Positions 47,722-60,064 of a DNA stretch of 64,000 nt are shown piece after piece. The translations under genes were made by a program, and so were the position numbers. Below the pieces are notes generated by a model. That model did not search any database. It saw only the letters and a list, made by a program, of their open reading frames with translations, and had not been told where the DNA came from. The stretch is from Kondoa malvinella (taxonomy: Eukaryota > Basidiomycota > Agaricostilbomycetes > Agaricostilbales > Kondoaceae): contig BCIM01000011.1 of assembly GCA_039545315.1 (NCBI GenBank), forward strand, positions 496,001-560,000, given 5' to 3'. How positions within the stretch are numbered: position 1 is the first letter of the stretch; the number at the start of each line of letters is the position of its first letter.

Positions 47722-49527
47722 TTACGCTCTTGAGCTTGATCGACGTTGCGCCGAACAGTTGCAGCCAATCTTGCCAGGCGACCTGTCCGTTATTGCTGAG
47801 AAATATGTGGCCATCGATAGTAAGGCACTCACCCAATCCGCCCTCTTGAATTCGACAGCTTCAAGCTTGCTGCACGTCGAAAGCAAAGTCGCCGGGTCGG
47901 AGATAGGCACCACGTCCAAGTCCAAATTGAGGGATTGCAAAGCAGTGCAAGCCGCTAGCACGCTGTCGAATGACCTTTCATTGATCTCAGACACATAGCG
48001 AGTGCTTCTGATTGTAAGATGTTGTAATTTTGAAGCGACGTCTTGAATCAGGCCGAGCACATCGTCTAGTATCAAACCAGCAGCGCCGTTGATGACGAGA
48101 CTTGTGAGTGATTTCTTGGAGCCTTGAGCGAACCACTGAGGACATGTCAGCATCGCTCGCGCAAAGTAGTATGTCCTTACCCTCAGACTACCGTTGATCA
48201 AGCATTGGTTGAGCGACAGTGCTGTCAGGGCACACTTGTGTTGTACTTTGTCGACGATCTTTACTTGTACTCTGACCGATTCTGAGCGAAGTCGAGTAAT
48301 ATGACCTTAGGACATACCTAGTCATGTTGAGGGTTTTGAGCTTCTGCCAGTCACTGAACAGCCCTGTTGCCGGCTTCAGATCAGATGTGAGAATCTGAAG
48401 CAGGCATGACTGACCTTGCGGTCCATTAGAGACTTCAACGATCTGTGAGCGAGGTCTCTTGAATCCTGATTACAGATAACACATGACGACTCTCACCTTG
48501 CCATGCTGCGCGAATCGATTAGGATCAATAGAGAGTGTAGTAATCTTCGCGCTGAGTGGTGCCAGCGTCTTTTTAGTTGCCGCGTAGGCTCCGAAATCCA
48601 ATAACGTCACGACCTCAACTACAAACGCGGACATCATACACGAATGCAGAGACCATGGGAAGCCTTACGTGATTTGCATATAGTCAGTAGCTTGAGTAGC
48701 GAGATGGGCACTATCTCTGCGAAATCGAGTGGGCCACCGTAGCTTGGCTTGAAAGAGAGTTCTATCTCCTTCGCAATAGCCGCCAAATGACTAGCCGGAA
48801 AGTCAGTTATTGTACTTCGCTGAGGAAGGTACGGACGCCTTCTTCTCTAGAAACGTTGTCAAGAGGTCGCATCCTTGCCTATCCACCAAAGCCAGCTTCT
48901 TAAAGCGACCTAAAGAACGCTTCAGTTGACGCGACATCATGGGTGGACTAGACGCACTGAAGAGACGAGCTTGACACTCTGTGCGCCACGGCTTGGAGAT
49001 GCATGATAAAGCTAGCGGAAGCACATCAGCTTCAGCGTTTGTATTCGGAGCAACTTAGTAGTATTCGGAGCAAGCTTACTACTAAGTTGCTCTCGGTTCC
49101 AAGGCATGCCCAAGTCTAGTATCCTGTTAATATACTCAGGCAACGACATAGGATCCACTTTCTCTGTAATTTGTTTGTTAGCTTTATGCCAGGTCCGACT
49201 TGACTAGATCGTACTGATGCGCTGTCTCCGCGTAACAAGACCTTTATTGAACTTGAGCTCATCTTGAAGTGCAGCAATTTGCTTCTTGTCAGCTTCACCA
49301 GTCGCTTTGAGAGCCGTGTTCTCTGCAGTAAGAGCGGCGACTTTCTGCTTTGCATCTTCTAGGTCGTTCTGCAGTGCAACAAGCTGGACTCCCAGCTTGC
49401 CCAGTGAGCCCATAGCTTCACCATAACTCTTTGATGCGCTATCTTGACTCGACCCAAAAGTAGAGACGACAGGCAGCCCTGCCAATGGCGGCAGCGGGCC
49501 AGGCAGAGGCGGAAATGGCCCAAGCAT
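47722..49527 (-). CDS. Coiled-coil / F-box / leucine-rich-repeat protein
   Basis: F-box proteins recruit substrates to SCF ubiquitin ligases. From ATG 49527: a Pro/Leu-rich start (MLGPFPPLPGPLPPLAG), a coiled coil (LGVQLVALQNDLEDAKQK to IAALQDELKF), an F-box-like helix set (SLPEYINRILDLGMPWN, then DVLPLALSCISKPWRTECQA), then Leu-rich exons (LVDRQGCDLLTTFL, DFAEIVPISLLKLLTIC, SLTSLVINGAAGLILDDVL, LQHLTIRSTRYVSEI, LQSLNLDLDVVPI) in LRR-like spacing to the stop at 47722. About eight exons, all GT-AG. The intron 49079-49030 is required to keep the frame and lies across a perfect inverted repeat. The N-terminal coiled coil is unusual for an F-box protein. It is tail-to-tail with the OTU-like gene. 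No ortholog recognised. Confidence 0.6.
49048..49092 (-). repeat. Perfect 16-bp inverted repeat across an intron donor and branch site
   Basis: AGCAACTTAGTAGT (49049-49062) is the exact reverse complement of ACTACTAAGTTGCT (49078-49091). One more pair forms on each side (49048 with 49092, 49063 with 49077), giving 16 bp and a 13-nt loop. In the minus-strand transcript the first arm holds the exon end and the GU of the 49079-49030 intron; the second arm holds CUAAG, the only good branch candidate. A 13-nt stretch (GTATTCGGAGCAA) is also tandemly duplicated at 49041 and 49061 with a 20-bp period. Confidence 0.9.
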
Positions 49528-49805
49528 GGCAGCACGACGAGGAAGAAATGAAAAGAGACTTGGCTGTTTGCGGAGCAGCAGCGTGCAAAGAAAACATAGT
49601 CACATCATGCAAAGACGTAACACGGGTCTACTCAATGAACAGAAGGAGCCGAAAGTCATGACTCGCACAACGGAGGAGACATGAGAAGTACAGTCCAGCA
49701 GTGGCATCTGTCGCTAGGGATTCCCAGAGGATTGCATCGCTGTGCAGGACAAACCATGGTTGACCACGTTTGATCGAGCTGATACCCTTGGAGCAGCTAT
49801 TCCTA

Positions 49806-52800
49806 ATGTATTTCCCTACAAATACATGCAAGAGACTCAAGCCCACTGCAGCCTGTGCTCCTGATGACAATCTGCCGTTGCCTAGCTCGTTGGCTGAAAT
49901 CGCAAAGATTGGCGGAGCACGGGAGGAAACAGTGATAGACATCCAGAGCGGCTCTGAAGGCGAATTGGTAGCTGTCTTGACGCAGGGAGAACTTTCTGTC
50001 TGGAGCGTGAAGCCTTCTATCGCGTTATGCAAGATCAAACGCAGTCACCTGTCCATTCGTCAACATGGAATCAACGAACGCGTCTATTGGCGCGATGTGC
50101 CAGAGTGGACTTTGCAAGACACTCCTGGACTTATTGTGCAAGTCCGTAATGCTGCTAGACTCTGTCGTGATGCTTTATACCGATATTGTGTGAACAGACC
50201 TCAAAGTCTCGCTTGCTGTATTACTCTCTACACACGCTGCCGGACAGTCCTGTCATCTACCAGATGCCTACAAAGCATTCCGCTGGGCCAGCACCAGAAT
50301 TTCAAGCTGGTGTTGGCGAAGCTTCTGATCTACCTGGACTCAAGCTACGCACGGAAGGCTTTATAGAGATGCCGGATGATCGCATTCTGTGGTATGTCGA
50401 GTTAGATACTGAAGAAGGCCAGTTTGAGCAGAATGATGCAGTGCTCGACCAACAGCGGATTTACTGCTTGTCTCTACTGCGTTCCCACCAGCGCTGTATT
50501 GCATACCCTGGCAAACTTTCTTCAACAACCACTCCAGCTCAGCAGCTACGCCTCAGAATGAAGCTACAGTCATTCCGCTTACAGAATATGGTTGGCTCGT
50601 CAACCCAGAAGGTGAGGAACGTGTTCTAGACGGTGGTGTCGTCTGACTGCTTGGTCTAGCTGGCATTCAGGAGATTGTTCACTCTAGCGCCCTCCAGATG
50701 TTTGTTATCATTACAGCGGATGGGCGAGCATATGTAGCTCGAGACATGAACAAGGCAAAAGGTCCAGATACTGTAGGTCTCCGCACATTACAGGATTACA
50801 ATGCTCAAAACATCGCACAGACAATACCTAGTCCTCGCTTACAAGGTCGATGTATATATGGCCTGAAAGCGTCCGCACCTTTATCAAGTGGTCGAGCAAC
50901 ACCTCAAACACCAATTGACTCGAAGAAAGCTTTGCAAATACCAGAAGAAGCCATTAGGAAGCTTCAGATAGCTGAAGGCCAAAGAGCGGTGACTGCCAGC
51001 ATCAACGAGCGGCTGTCCTTGATCGCATTGGGTTTAGCAAAGTCCGTTGGTCCTTCGCAATGCAGCTCTAACTCTGCTGACCCTGGAGACAGCGGTACAT
51101 GCCAGACCTTCTCCGTGTCTCCTACAACCTTGCGCGTCTCTGCATCTTGCACAATGGCTCTTCGCGAAGCACTAAAATCGACAGCCTCGCACCTTCAGCC
51201 TGGTTATACAACAAGCATAGCCTGGACGTCAGATGGTCTAGCACTAGCTGTAGGTTGGAGCAACGGCTATTCGATCTGGAGCGCTTTTGGTCGTCTGGCC
51301 TCCTGGTCGATCAATGGTGATGTCGGCAATGGAGATAGCGATTTGCTCGATAGGGCAACGACCAGATTCGAAGATCATTATCTTTGGGGTGTCAGCAAGT
51401 TGCTTTGGTGTCCTGGCGATTTTGAGCTTTGGATAGCTTGTCCGCCTTGTGAAAAGCCAAGGGATTTAGGTTTGCCATTCGAACCCTCTAATGCGTGATG
51501 ATGCTGAGGTAAATGACAGCGATAGATGAACAGCTTTTCATCATGCCTTTTGCTCGAAGTGCTGTGGCTGGTATACACTCTCCGGTATGCACTTCGATTT
51601 GCGCATCTTCGCAGATTCGTTGACGCTCTTTGGGCAGGATAACACGAATCACGCCTTCTTGCAGATGGAAGATCGCGTGCTCGTCTATCGCGGGGCAGAT
51701 CAGCCTGATATGAGTGTCATCAACCCAGAATCGGACGTCTGGCAACACATAAAGGTGAGTCAACTGTTGATCGGATCACTAAAGCACAATCTAACCTGTT
51801 GACAGATGCCTAGTCAGTATTTGGCTACTCAGTGGCCCATCAAGCTGGCGTGCATTAGCTCGGACGGAAGACTTATAGCTATTGCTGGTAGAAGAGGCTT
51901 GGCTCACTACAATGCCTTGTCTGGAAGGTGGAAGCTGTTCGCGAAGGAGGAAGACGAAAGTGTTTTCTGTGTTCGAGGAGGAATGCAGTGGTATGGTAGC
52001 TTCTTACTGGCTGCTGTTGACGAGGGCGGAAGATACAAGGTATGTGTCAATACACCGTGATAATACTGCATTGAGTCCGTGGACAGCTTCGCCTATATGC
52101 TCGCGATCAAGCTTTAGCAGCACAATCTTTCGTCCAAGAGAATTCCTTCGAGCATCCAGTTGTCAACATGACCATATTCGACAATTCACTGCTAGTCTAC
52201 ACAACAGACAATACCCTCCACCATTTCTTGATAGTCGTGACAAAGGACCGCGCTACTTTGCGTCTTTGTGGGAGCATCGGCTTCGAAGGTGTTGTTCGAG
52301 ACCCTTCACGAGTACGTGGTATGAGTTGGCTGGTGCCTCGTGCGCAACAACGTGAGCCGATTTCTGATGCCGAGGAGCTAGACTGAGCGCTATATGCAGG
52401 CTTTGGAGATCCAGCCGATGACCTGAATGTGGCTACAATCATCTTTCTCATAGACGACAAGCTAGTCCTGCTTCGACCGCGCAGAGCGGTACGTGAAGAG
52501 GTCAAATACGATCTGCAAGTGCTCGCAGACCGTATCGAATTCTATTGGACGCATTTGTCAGGCATTGGAACGCTCGAGAACTCGCTATGGGGTTGGAACG
52601 GCAAGACTATCCGAGTCTGGCTGAACGCTCTTACAATAGAGACTTCACAAAGTACACCAGACTCCGGGCTGCTCAGCGCAAGAGAGCACATGGAAGTGGT
52701 GAAAGAAAGCTTGGCTATAGAGCTGGATTTCTACCCTCTCTGTGAGTCCGCTCCCTGGTACTACATACCTTGGCTCAAATCAAGTAGCCGTTCTTATGGA

Positions 52801-53856
52801 CAAGGGAATCATTGTCGGCATCGACCTCGAGACATCGCTGAGAAGAACTTTGGACTTTGCCCTCTTTCGCATCAGCACCAATGTATGTCATCAGCTACAC
52901 CTAGTTGACACCTGCTGACGGATGGCCTAGACGCACCTCTTCCTGCATCGCGTTCTTCGCTTTCACCTCACTCGTAATCAAATACATGAAGCAGTCTTGT
53001 TCGCGTCGCATTATCAAAACCTCATCTACTTTGCGCACGCGTTGGAAATATTGCTACACGATGTACTGGAAGAGGAGGCCGATGCTTTGATCTCTATCGA
53101 AAAGAAGGAAGCCACCAGCCGATCAGTCACTCCAGATATTGCAGCACCTAAAGCGGTACTGCCATACGTGGTAGAATTCCTTGATCATTTCGAAGAATGC
53201 CTGCAAGTTGTGGTTGGCTGTGCTCGCAAGACAGAGATAGCTAGGTGGAAGTATCTTTTCGATACTGTTGGCAATGCAAGGGACTTGTTCGAGGTGAGCC
53301 GTAGCTTTACCTGTCTTTAATTCCGACTGAGTTCGACCACAATAGGAATGCATGGCCAGAGGTCGCCTCAAAGTGGCAGCATCATATTTACTGGTTCTTC
53401 ACAATTTGGAGCCAACAGAGCAGAGTAGCAAGGTCAGACGTGCCTGGGAGCAACACAAATTGGCTAATCATTTTATCGCAGGACACTGTTCTTCTGCTCA
53501 AAGCGACAATCAAAGCGCAGGACTACCAATTGGGCAAAGAGCTGCTGCGCTTTCTGTTCAGTCTCGACCATTCTGGTCTCATTCTTCGCTCAGCACTGGA
53601 AGAAGCCAACTCGCTGCCTGACGGGTATGCTTTTCCGCTTGAAACAAGACCCGAACCGCCCAATCGCTCAATCTCTGCGCCGCCTCCTATTGACATAGTT
53701 GATGCAGATGAAGACGATGGCCACGCTTCTCGGCCTGATATCCATCGCTCACCATCTAGTCCAATTCGCTCAAGAAATTCCGTTGGTATGGGACTAGGCT
53801 CGCTGCTGGACAGAGTAGGACTAGCCAACCGATCACAGATGCATCGCAGCACGTAG
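49806..53856 (+). CDS. RIC1: RIC1 homolog, subunit of the Ric1-Rgp1 Rab GEF
   Basis: Ric1 with Rgp1 forms a nucleotide-exchange factor for Ypt6/Rab6 at the Golgi. Start MYFPTNTCKRLKP (49806) matches the family's MYF/MYW opening. An N-terminal beta-propeller includes ELSVWSVKPSIALCKIKRS, ERVYWRDVPEW, ISWTPDG-like TSIAWTSDGLALAVGWSNG, GRLASWSING and EDHYLWGVSKLLWC. Later blocks are RWKLFAKEEDESVFCVRGG, MTIFDNSLLVYTTDNTLHHF and TIIFLIDDKLVLLRPRRA. The C-terminal Ric1 domain contains HRVLRFHLTRNQIHEAVLFA, YFAHALEILLHDVLEEEAD, LPYVVEFLDHFEECLQVVVGCARKTEIARWK and TVGNARDLFEECM. A Ser/Pro-rich tail ends at 53856. More than ten introns; some joins around 50600 and 52070 are approximate. Confidence 0.88.
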
Positions 53857-54043
53857 ATACAAATAGGTCGTGTGAATAGTCATCCGTAATATCAAGAAAA
53901 TACAAGCCCGAGAAGCCAGAAACAAAGAACAATGCGACTGGTTCTTGCTCTATAGAAACCCCGCGCATCTGATCCTCGGCGTTATGAACGTCCCGCGCCA
54001 TTAAACATACAATACCAAAACGCCCTTGAGAAGGAGAGTGCCT

Positions 54044-55132
<1,089 letters not shown>

Positions 55133-55375
55133 CTTCTCGTTGTATCTTTGAAAGCGAGGAGGGGAGTTTGAGACGGGGAGACTTCGCGTCAAGGTCAGTA
55201 TTTGCCTGGCTTGCTGTACTAGTTTGAGCAGGCCGTGACTGACTGCAAGTGTATTTGAGCTCTGTCTGCGTTCAACGCGAGAGGTGTCTCAAGCGTCAAA
55301 GCAACCTGATCGGGCCGACCCGAAGGCTATCCTCGACTGAGACGTCTTTCGCGCTCTCTCTCAAACAAAGTCAAA

Positions 55376-57447
55376 ATGGCATCTGTAGCCATGGCACCAC
55401 CGTCGCCGAGCTCATTGGATGCGAAGACTGTTGGAAACGGTCAAGAGCCTCGAGGTAGCTTGTCGCCCTTTTCTTGCCAAAGTCCATCAGATGCAGACCT
55501 TTGCCGCTTTTTCAGCAGACGTGCCTATCGCTGAAGGGAATCGTGAAGCAACTCGAGAAAATCTTGGACCTCCTGCGCCTCAGAATGGACCTTCAAACAG
55601 CCCAACTAGGCGTGACGCTCAAGACTTGAGACAGTCCCACTCTCGAGAACACAGAGCTGAAAGAGGCGAACCTCGACTGGCTGAACGAGGTCCCGGTGTT
55701 GCTTGGCACGCAATGGATGCCGCTACTGCTGAAGGTCGCAAAATCTTCATTGCCGGCTTGCCCGAAGACACTTCGCAAGCTGATCTGAACGACTGCTTTG
55801 GTCAAGTTGGACAGATCTTGTCTTGTGAACTCAAAAAAGGTTACGGCTTTGTCGTAGGTTTCCATTCCTAGTCACTTGCGTCAAACAATCTTTTGGTCAA
55901 GTCTGCGTTGAACTTTTGCTATCGACCTTTGCCTTTTCCAACATGATTTTCTGCCTATCATGCCATCTGCTCCTATTGGAAGAACCTTGTGTTGACTTTC
56001 GTGTGATCTTTTTTTCGCCGCGTTCTCAGGAATTCGGCACTGGTCAAGATGCTGCCAATGCTGTGGCCAAATATGATCAAGGCACCTTTTTGGGCGAGCA
56101 AATCAAGGTTGAAATATCGCACGGACAAGGATCGCGCTTTAAGAAAGACGGCGAACCTCCAAAATTGATTACTTGCTTCAACTGCAAAGGCGAAGGTCAC
56201 TATGCCAAGTAAGCGCGTTTACCAGCATTATACCACAATGGTAGGCTCATTGATGGCCAGATACTGCCCTAATTCACGTGATGGTCCACCACCAAGAGGC
56301 CCTCCAACGCGTGGAAGAGATTCTGATCATCGGTCTGGCGGCGATCTGCGAACTTCCCGCAATGGAGATTATCATGATCGTCGACCTCCTTATGATGGAC
56401 CTCGCCCACCATATGATAATGCACGTCCGCCATACGAAGCCTCAAGGCCTCCATATGCCAGTGACAGAGGCGGACCGCTACCACCTCGCGCAGCATCTTA
56501 CAACGACAGAGCAGCCCCTTTGCCTCCTCGTGCAGCCTCAGGCCCTGCTCCTTATGCTGCTGCTCCTCCTGCGCCCTACTCTGGTCGGCCTCCATACTCA
56601 AGTCGCGATCCTGACCCTCGTGATCGTCGTGCGCCTCCACCGATACAGACTGGCGCTCCGGTTCCTTCGTCCTACTACGCACCTTACGATAGTATGTGAC
56701 TGCACAGACAAATCTTACAGCTCAAGCTGACGATCAATATGTTTCTAGGCCGTGACCGGGATCGTCGTGGACCTTTACCACCAGCTGGAGCCGTCCCAGA
56801 ATACCCACCTTACGCTTATGCTGGTTCGTACGCAATCGTAGGCTGAGTCGCAGGCTAACAAATGCCACTTACAGGCTCTCCTTATGGCTACCCGCCGGCC
56901 ATTGATCCTCGGTATCCATACGGTCCTCCACCAGTACGAAGAGATGACTACTATCCCCCTGGCGCAGACTCATACTATGCCGCGCGAGGTGCTCCTCCAC
57001 CTTCACCTTACGACTATCCACCTCCGGGCGTCGTAGCCAGATCGCCCTATCCTCCTTTCGATGACCGAGGTAAGTCATATCAGACAACGGTATCGACCGT
57101 GCTAACGTGTCTTATAGCTCCCGTGCCATACTCGGGTGGTCCCCGTCGCTCGCCGCCTCCTTCAGCTCGTGCCCCATCAAGACAGGATTCCAGAGCAGCA
57201 CCATATCCATCACCGGCGGGTCGATACAATGACGATCGCCGAGGTGACAAATCTGGGCCAGCCAGAAGGTATTTCGCTTTGCCCGCAGGGTGTCGGTCAA
57301 TGCTGATTCTAGACCAGGCGCTCACTATCTCCACCTGCCCGAAGAAATGGTAGTGCTCCTTACCCAGCTCAAGCTCGACCACCAGCAAACGGAGAATACA
57401 ACAACGCAGCGCCTCGAGATGGACCTCCTTATGCGGGAAGGCCTTGA
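55376..57447 (+). CDS. RNA-binding protein with RRM, CCHC zinc knuckle and Pro/Tyr/Arg-rich tail
   Basis: One RRM: RNP2 KIFIAGLPEDTSQADLNDCF and RNP1 ELKKGYGFVEFG, split by an intron of about 180 nt. One zinc knuckle (CFNCKGEGHYAKYC) sits about 60 residues after it. The remaining 250 residues repeat RPPYD, PPYE and DRR with many Pro, Tyr and Arg, a composition common in splicing or mRNP factors and in phase-separating proteins. Start 55376 (MASVAMAPPSPSS), stop 57447. The last exon needs the acceptor at GACCAG just before GCGCTC; only that keeps the Pro/Arg-rich frame. The RRM-then-knuckle order recalls SR-type factors such as SRSF7, but the tail lacks RS repeats. Exact role unknown; nuclear or cytoplasmic mRNA binding is likely. 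Confidence 0.82.
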
Positions 57448-58309
57448 TCAAAACAACGAAAATCCTAAATATATGCTATAGCTTTCTTTTGACTTGACTC
57501 GAATGGATCTATGGCAACGTCACCTGTAACAATATCTCAAAACGCTCCTTCAATCTTTCCTTTCTGCCTGGATGAATGCTTCAAAATTGGTCTGCCGTAC
57601 ATACTATGCCTGTTCACAAGTTGCCTACCTTCTATCCTGCCAGCATTGCCTACGCCTACTGCAGACTCTTCGCTCCAACTTTTGCGTGCTCTTTGCTGTT
57701 TTCGCCGCTTCGGACCTACATCGCAAGTAGCAGCTCTCAATAATATCTCGACTAGCTGTCATCAAGCAGAATTCACCTGTATCAACGCTGCATGTGGTCG
57801 AGAGTTGCTGCTCAATATCGTATGGATGTATCGCTGGGATGAGTCTGGTTTTCGCTGCTCCGCTTGGTTATTGCGAATGGTTTCATGGGACGGATGAAGA
57901 CTGGCTGCTGTCTTGATCTATTGCTGGATGCTTTCGTTGCTATTGCTGCTCGCTGTCCTACTTCGCTTCAAGAAAGTCAATGATCGATGTCCGGCTCTTT
58001 CAGAACTACAACCAAAGGCAACGGCTCGCTGTGCGGCTCGGACGTGACGTGGGTTTATGGGCTTGCTTGTAGAGACATGGTTTGGCTGTGGTTTAATCAA
58101 TCGCGCTTCGCAGAAACTCGTTTTTGACTGGCGACACACAGCCTTAGCGTGAAGCCTTTATCCCTTTCTGACCTGCCTTACTGGTGGATGGCCTCGTATG
58201 CGTTTGGCTGTTGAGTCGCTCTCAATGCGAAAGCCTGCCGTCTGTTCGTGTCGTGTTGGCGTGATACAAGTACATTGAGACTACTGCACATATAACAGCG
58301 TATAGTCCC
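57448..58309. other. 862 bp between convergent genes, no supported gene
   Basis: Shared 3' region of the RRM gene and the thioesterase. A 128-codon plus frame (57511-57897) is hydrophobic and Cys-rich, with no motif and no splice context. It probably lies in the 3' UTR of the RRM gene. Confidence 0.4.
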
Positions 58310-59607
58310 TCATAATTTAGCTCCCTCCTTGGCTGCTTCTTTCGAGCCCAGTCTGATGACGCCCTCCTGTCTCAAGACAACTGCCAGTTGACCCGTCTTT
58401 GTATACATCCGACCGGTGACGGTACCGCGTCCTCGAGACACTGCTTCCGCGCTCATGTCGAACAGTATGTGCTCTGAAGTGACGTCGTAGTCTCTGTGCG
58501 ATCTTTCAGTCTCACGCTCTCTTGTTTCTGTGGGAAAACGCACTCGTTATAGAATTGCATCGAGTGGTCAAGCGATGCGACTGTATTTCAAATCGTGAGA
58601 TTTGATCACTGTGTCGAAGATTGCACTCACCCATCTGTAGCTTGACATCCGAAGATTTGTCGCCGACGCCAAGTGCTTTGGATGCAGTGCCGATAAATTC
58701 CAGGTCGCTCTGCTCGCCGAATTCGATCAGTCCGAGTCTTACTGGCGGTCATCGTCCTACAATGTCTATCGATCCCAATCAGTAACATCGAGAGTAGCAA
58801 TACGGAGCTGCACTCACAAGCCAAGATGCATTTCTGGAAAGCGTGATTCGGCCTCTTTGTTGAACTGTTGCACTTCATCCACCACGCAGCTCTATCTTTA
58901 CCCGTTTCCCCTGGTTTTTTTGGCATAGCGTCGAGCAATTCCGTGCTTGATCGTTTTCGATCATCAATCAGTGTTCGAAGATCTGTCAGTCCCTCTGATC
59001 AGATTGATGAAAAAGATGGATTATGGGGAAAAGGACGTGCATTGCCTGGCTTTATCAGAAACATCCGCTCGATTGAGGTGGTATTCCATCCTGTCTTCAA
59101 TAGGTCGACAATTTTCTGGATTTGGTACGTTTGGTGCATCAACTTGAAAGACTCTGGTTTGTTCTGGTTCTGGAACATGGAAAGAAGCGATCATGTAGAA
59201 TATACATTGACCTCGTTGAACTGCTTTGACTGCTCTTGAGCAATCTTGAAGCCTCGTCGCGTTAGCGGTTAGCTATCCAAGTTCAAGGCAGACTCACAGC
59301 TTCGACCTTGACGCAAGCGTTCAATGTGGTAGACTATAGGCATAGAGACATCCCCAAAAGATAGAAAGTAGGCGTGTAGGGAGTTGAGGTGATATTGCTC
59401 GTCGACTGATTGTGTCGCTGCCCAGAGTGCTTGACCTATGACTTGCCCACCGAAAGCTAGCATCCACATTAGCGAAAGAGTCCTCTACTGTCAATGTCCA
59501 GACTGACCTCCTCGACCTTGAGCGGGTTTCCATAGTCGGACAGAGCGGTAGAGATCTGTGTCGAGCCGTTCGACTTCTAGGGCTTCTTCTATTGTTTCTC
59601 GTGACAT
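58310..59607 (-). CDS. Acyl-CoA thioesterase II (TesB-like)
   Basis: Hydrolyses acyl-CoA to free fatty acid and CoA; fungal members are often peroxisomal. Start MSRETIEEALEVERLDTDLY (59607), then FGGQVIGQALWAATQSVDE and LHAYFLSFGDVSMPIVYHIERLRQGRS, the N-terminal hot-dog half. The C-terminal half ends with HILFDMSAEAVSRGRGTVTGR and YTKTGQLAVVLRQEGVIRL. The catalytic Asp of TesB proteins is expected in the middle exons (58600-59270), which I could only partly join. The C-terminus (EAAKEGAKL) ends AKL, a variant peroxisomal PTS1 signal. Several introns. Confident for family, moderate for exon borders in the middle. Confidence 0.82.
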
Positions 59608-60064
59608 GCTTGTAGACTGTAAAGCACAATTGCAATGTCAAAGGATAGATAGGTCTTCGCTTATTGAATAACCGGCGGCAGAACTCAGAAGTCGGCAAAG
59701 TGCACAATGCTAATGCAAGTACGTGCTAATGCATTCCGCTACCGACAAGCGCTGAACTGAACAGTACGGCTATATAAGAAATGCTGCACAAGAATTACCC
59801 GTCCTTCTTCCAGCTCCTTCTGCTCATTTACCACGCCAACTTCTGCAGTGACAAGGCGATGACGCTTGGGCGGCTCGCTCAGACTACCTCTAACAGTAGC
59901 ACCGAATACCAGAATAGTAGGCAGTCAACAGACCCGGCTGGCGATCATGAGGTTTTAGTTGGGGCCGTTCCAAGCCAAGCCCAAGCGAAAATCTAGTGTT
60001 GCTCCGTCACGACCTTGTACCTGTCCAGTCCAAGTCCAGCCCTTCTCAAACACATACACGCAAC
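59608..60064. promoter_or_regulatory. 457 bp divergent 5' region of thioesterase and HAD phosphatase
   Basis: Start codons at 59607 (minus) and 60065 (plus). Open frames are short. Must contain both promoters; no defined element recognised. Confidence 0.4.

Noticed and set aside
51470..51490. tRNA-like B box (TTCGAA near CCC)
   Set aside because: Lies inside RIC1 coding sequence, the consensus is incomplete and no cloverleaf can be drawn around it.
57511..57897. 128-codon hydrophobic plus-strand frame
   Set aside because: Follows the RRM gene stop directly, has no motif or splice context and fits a 3' UTR.
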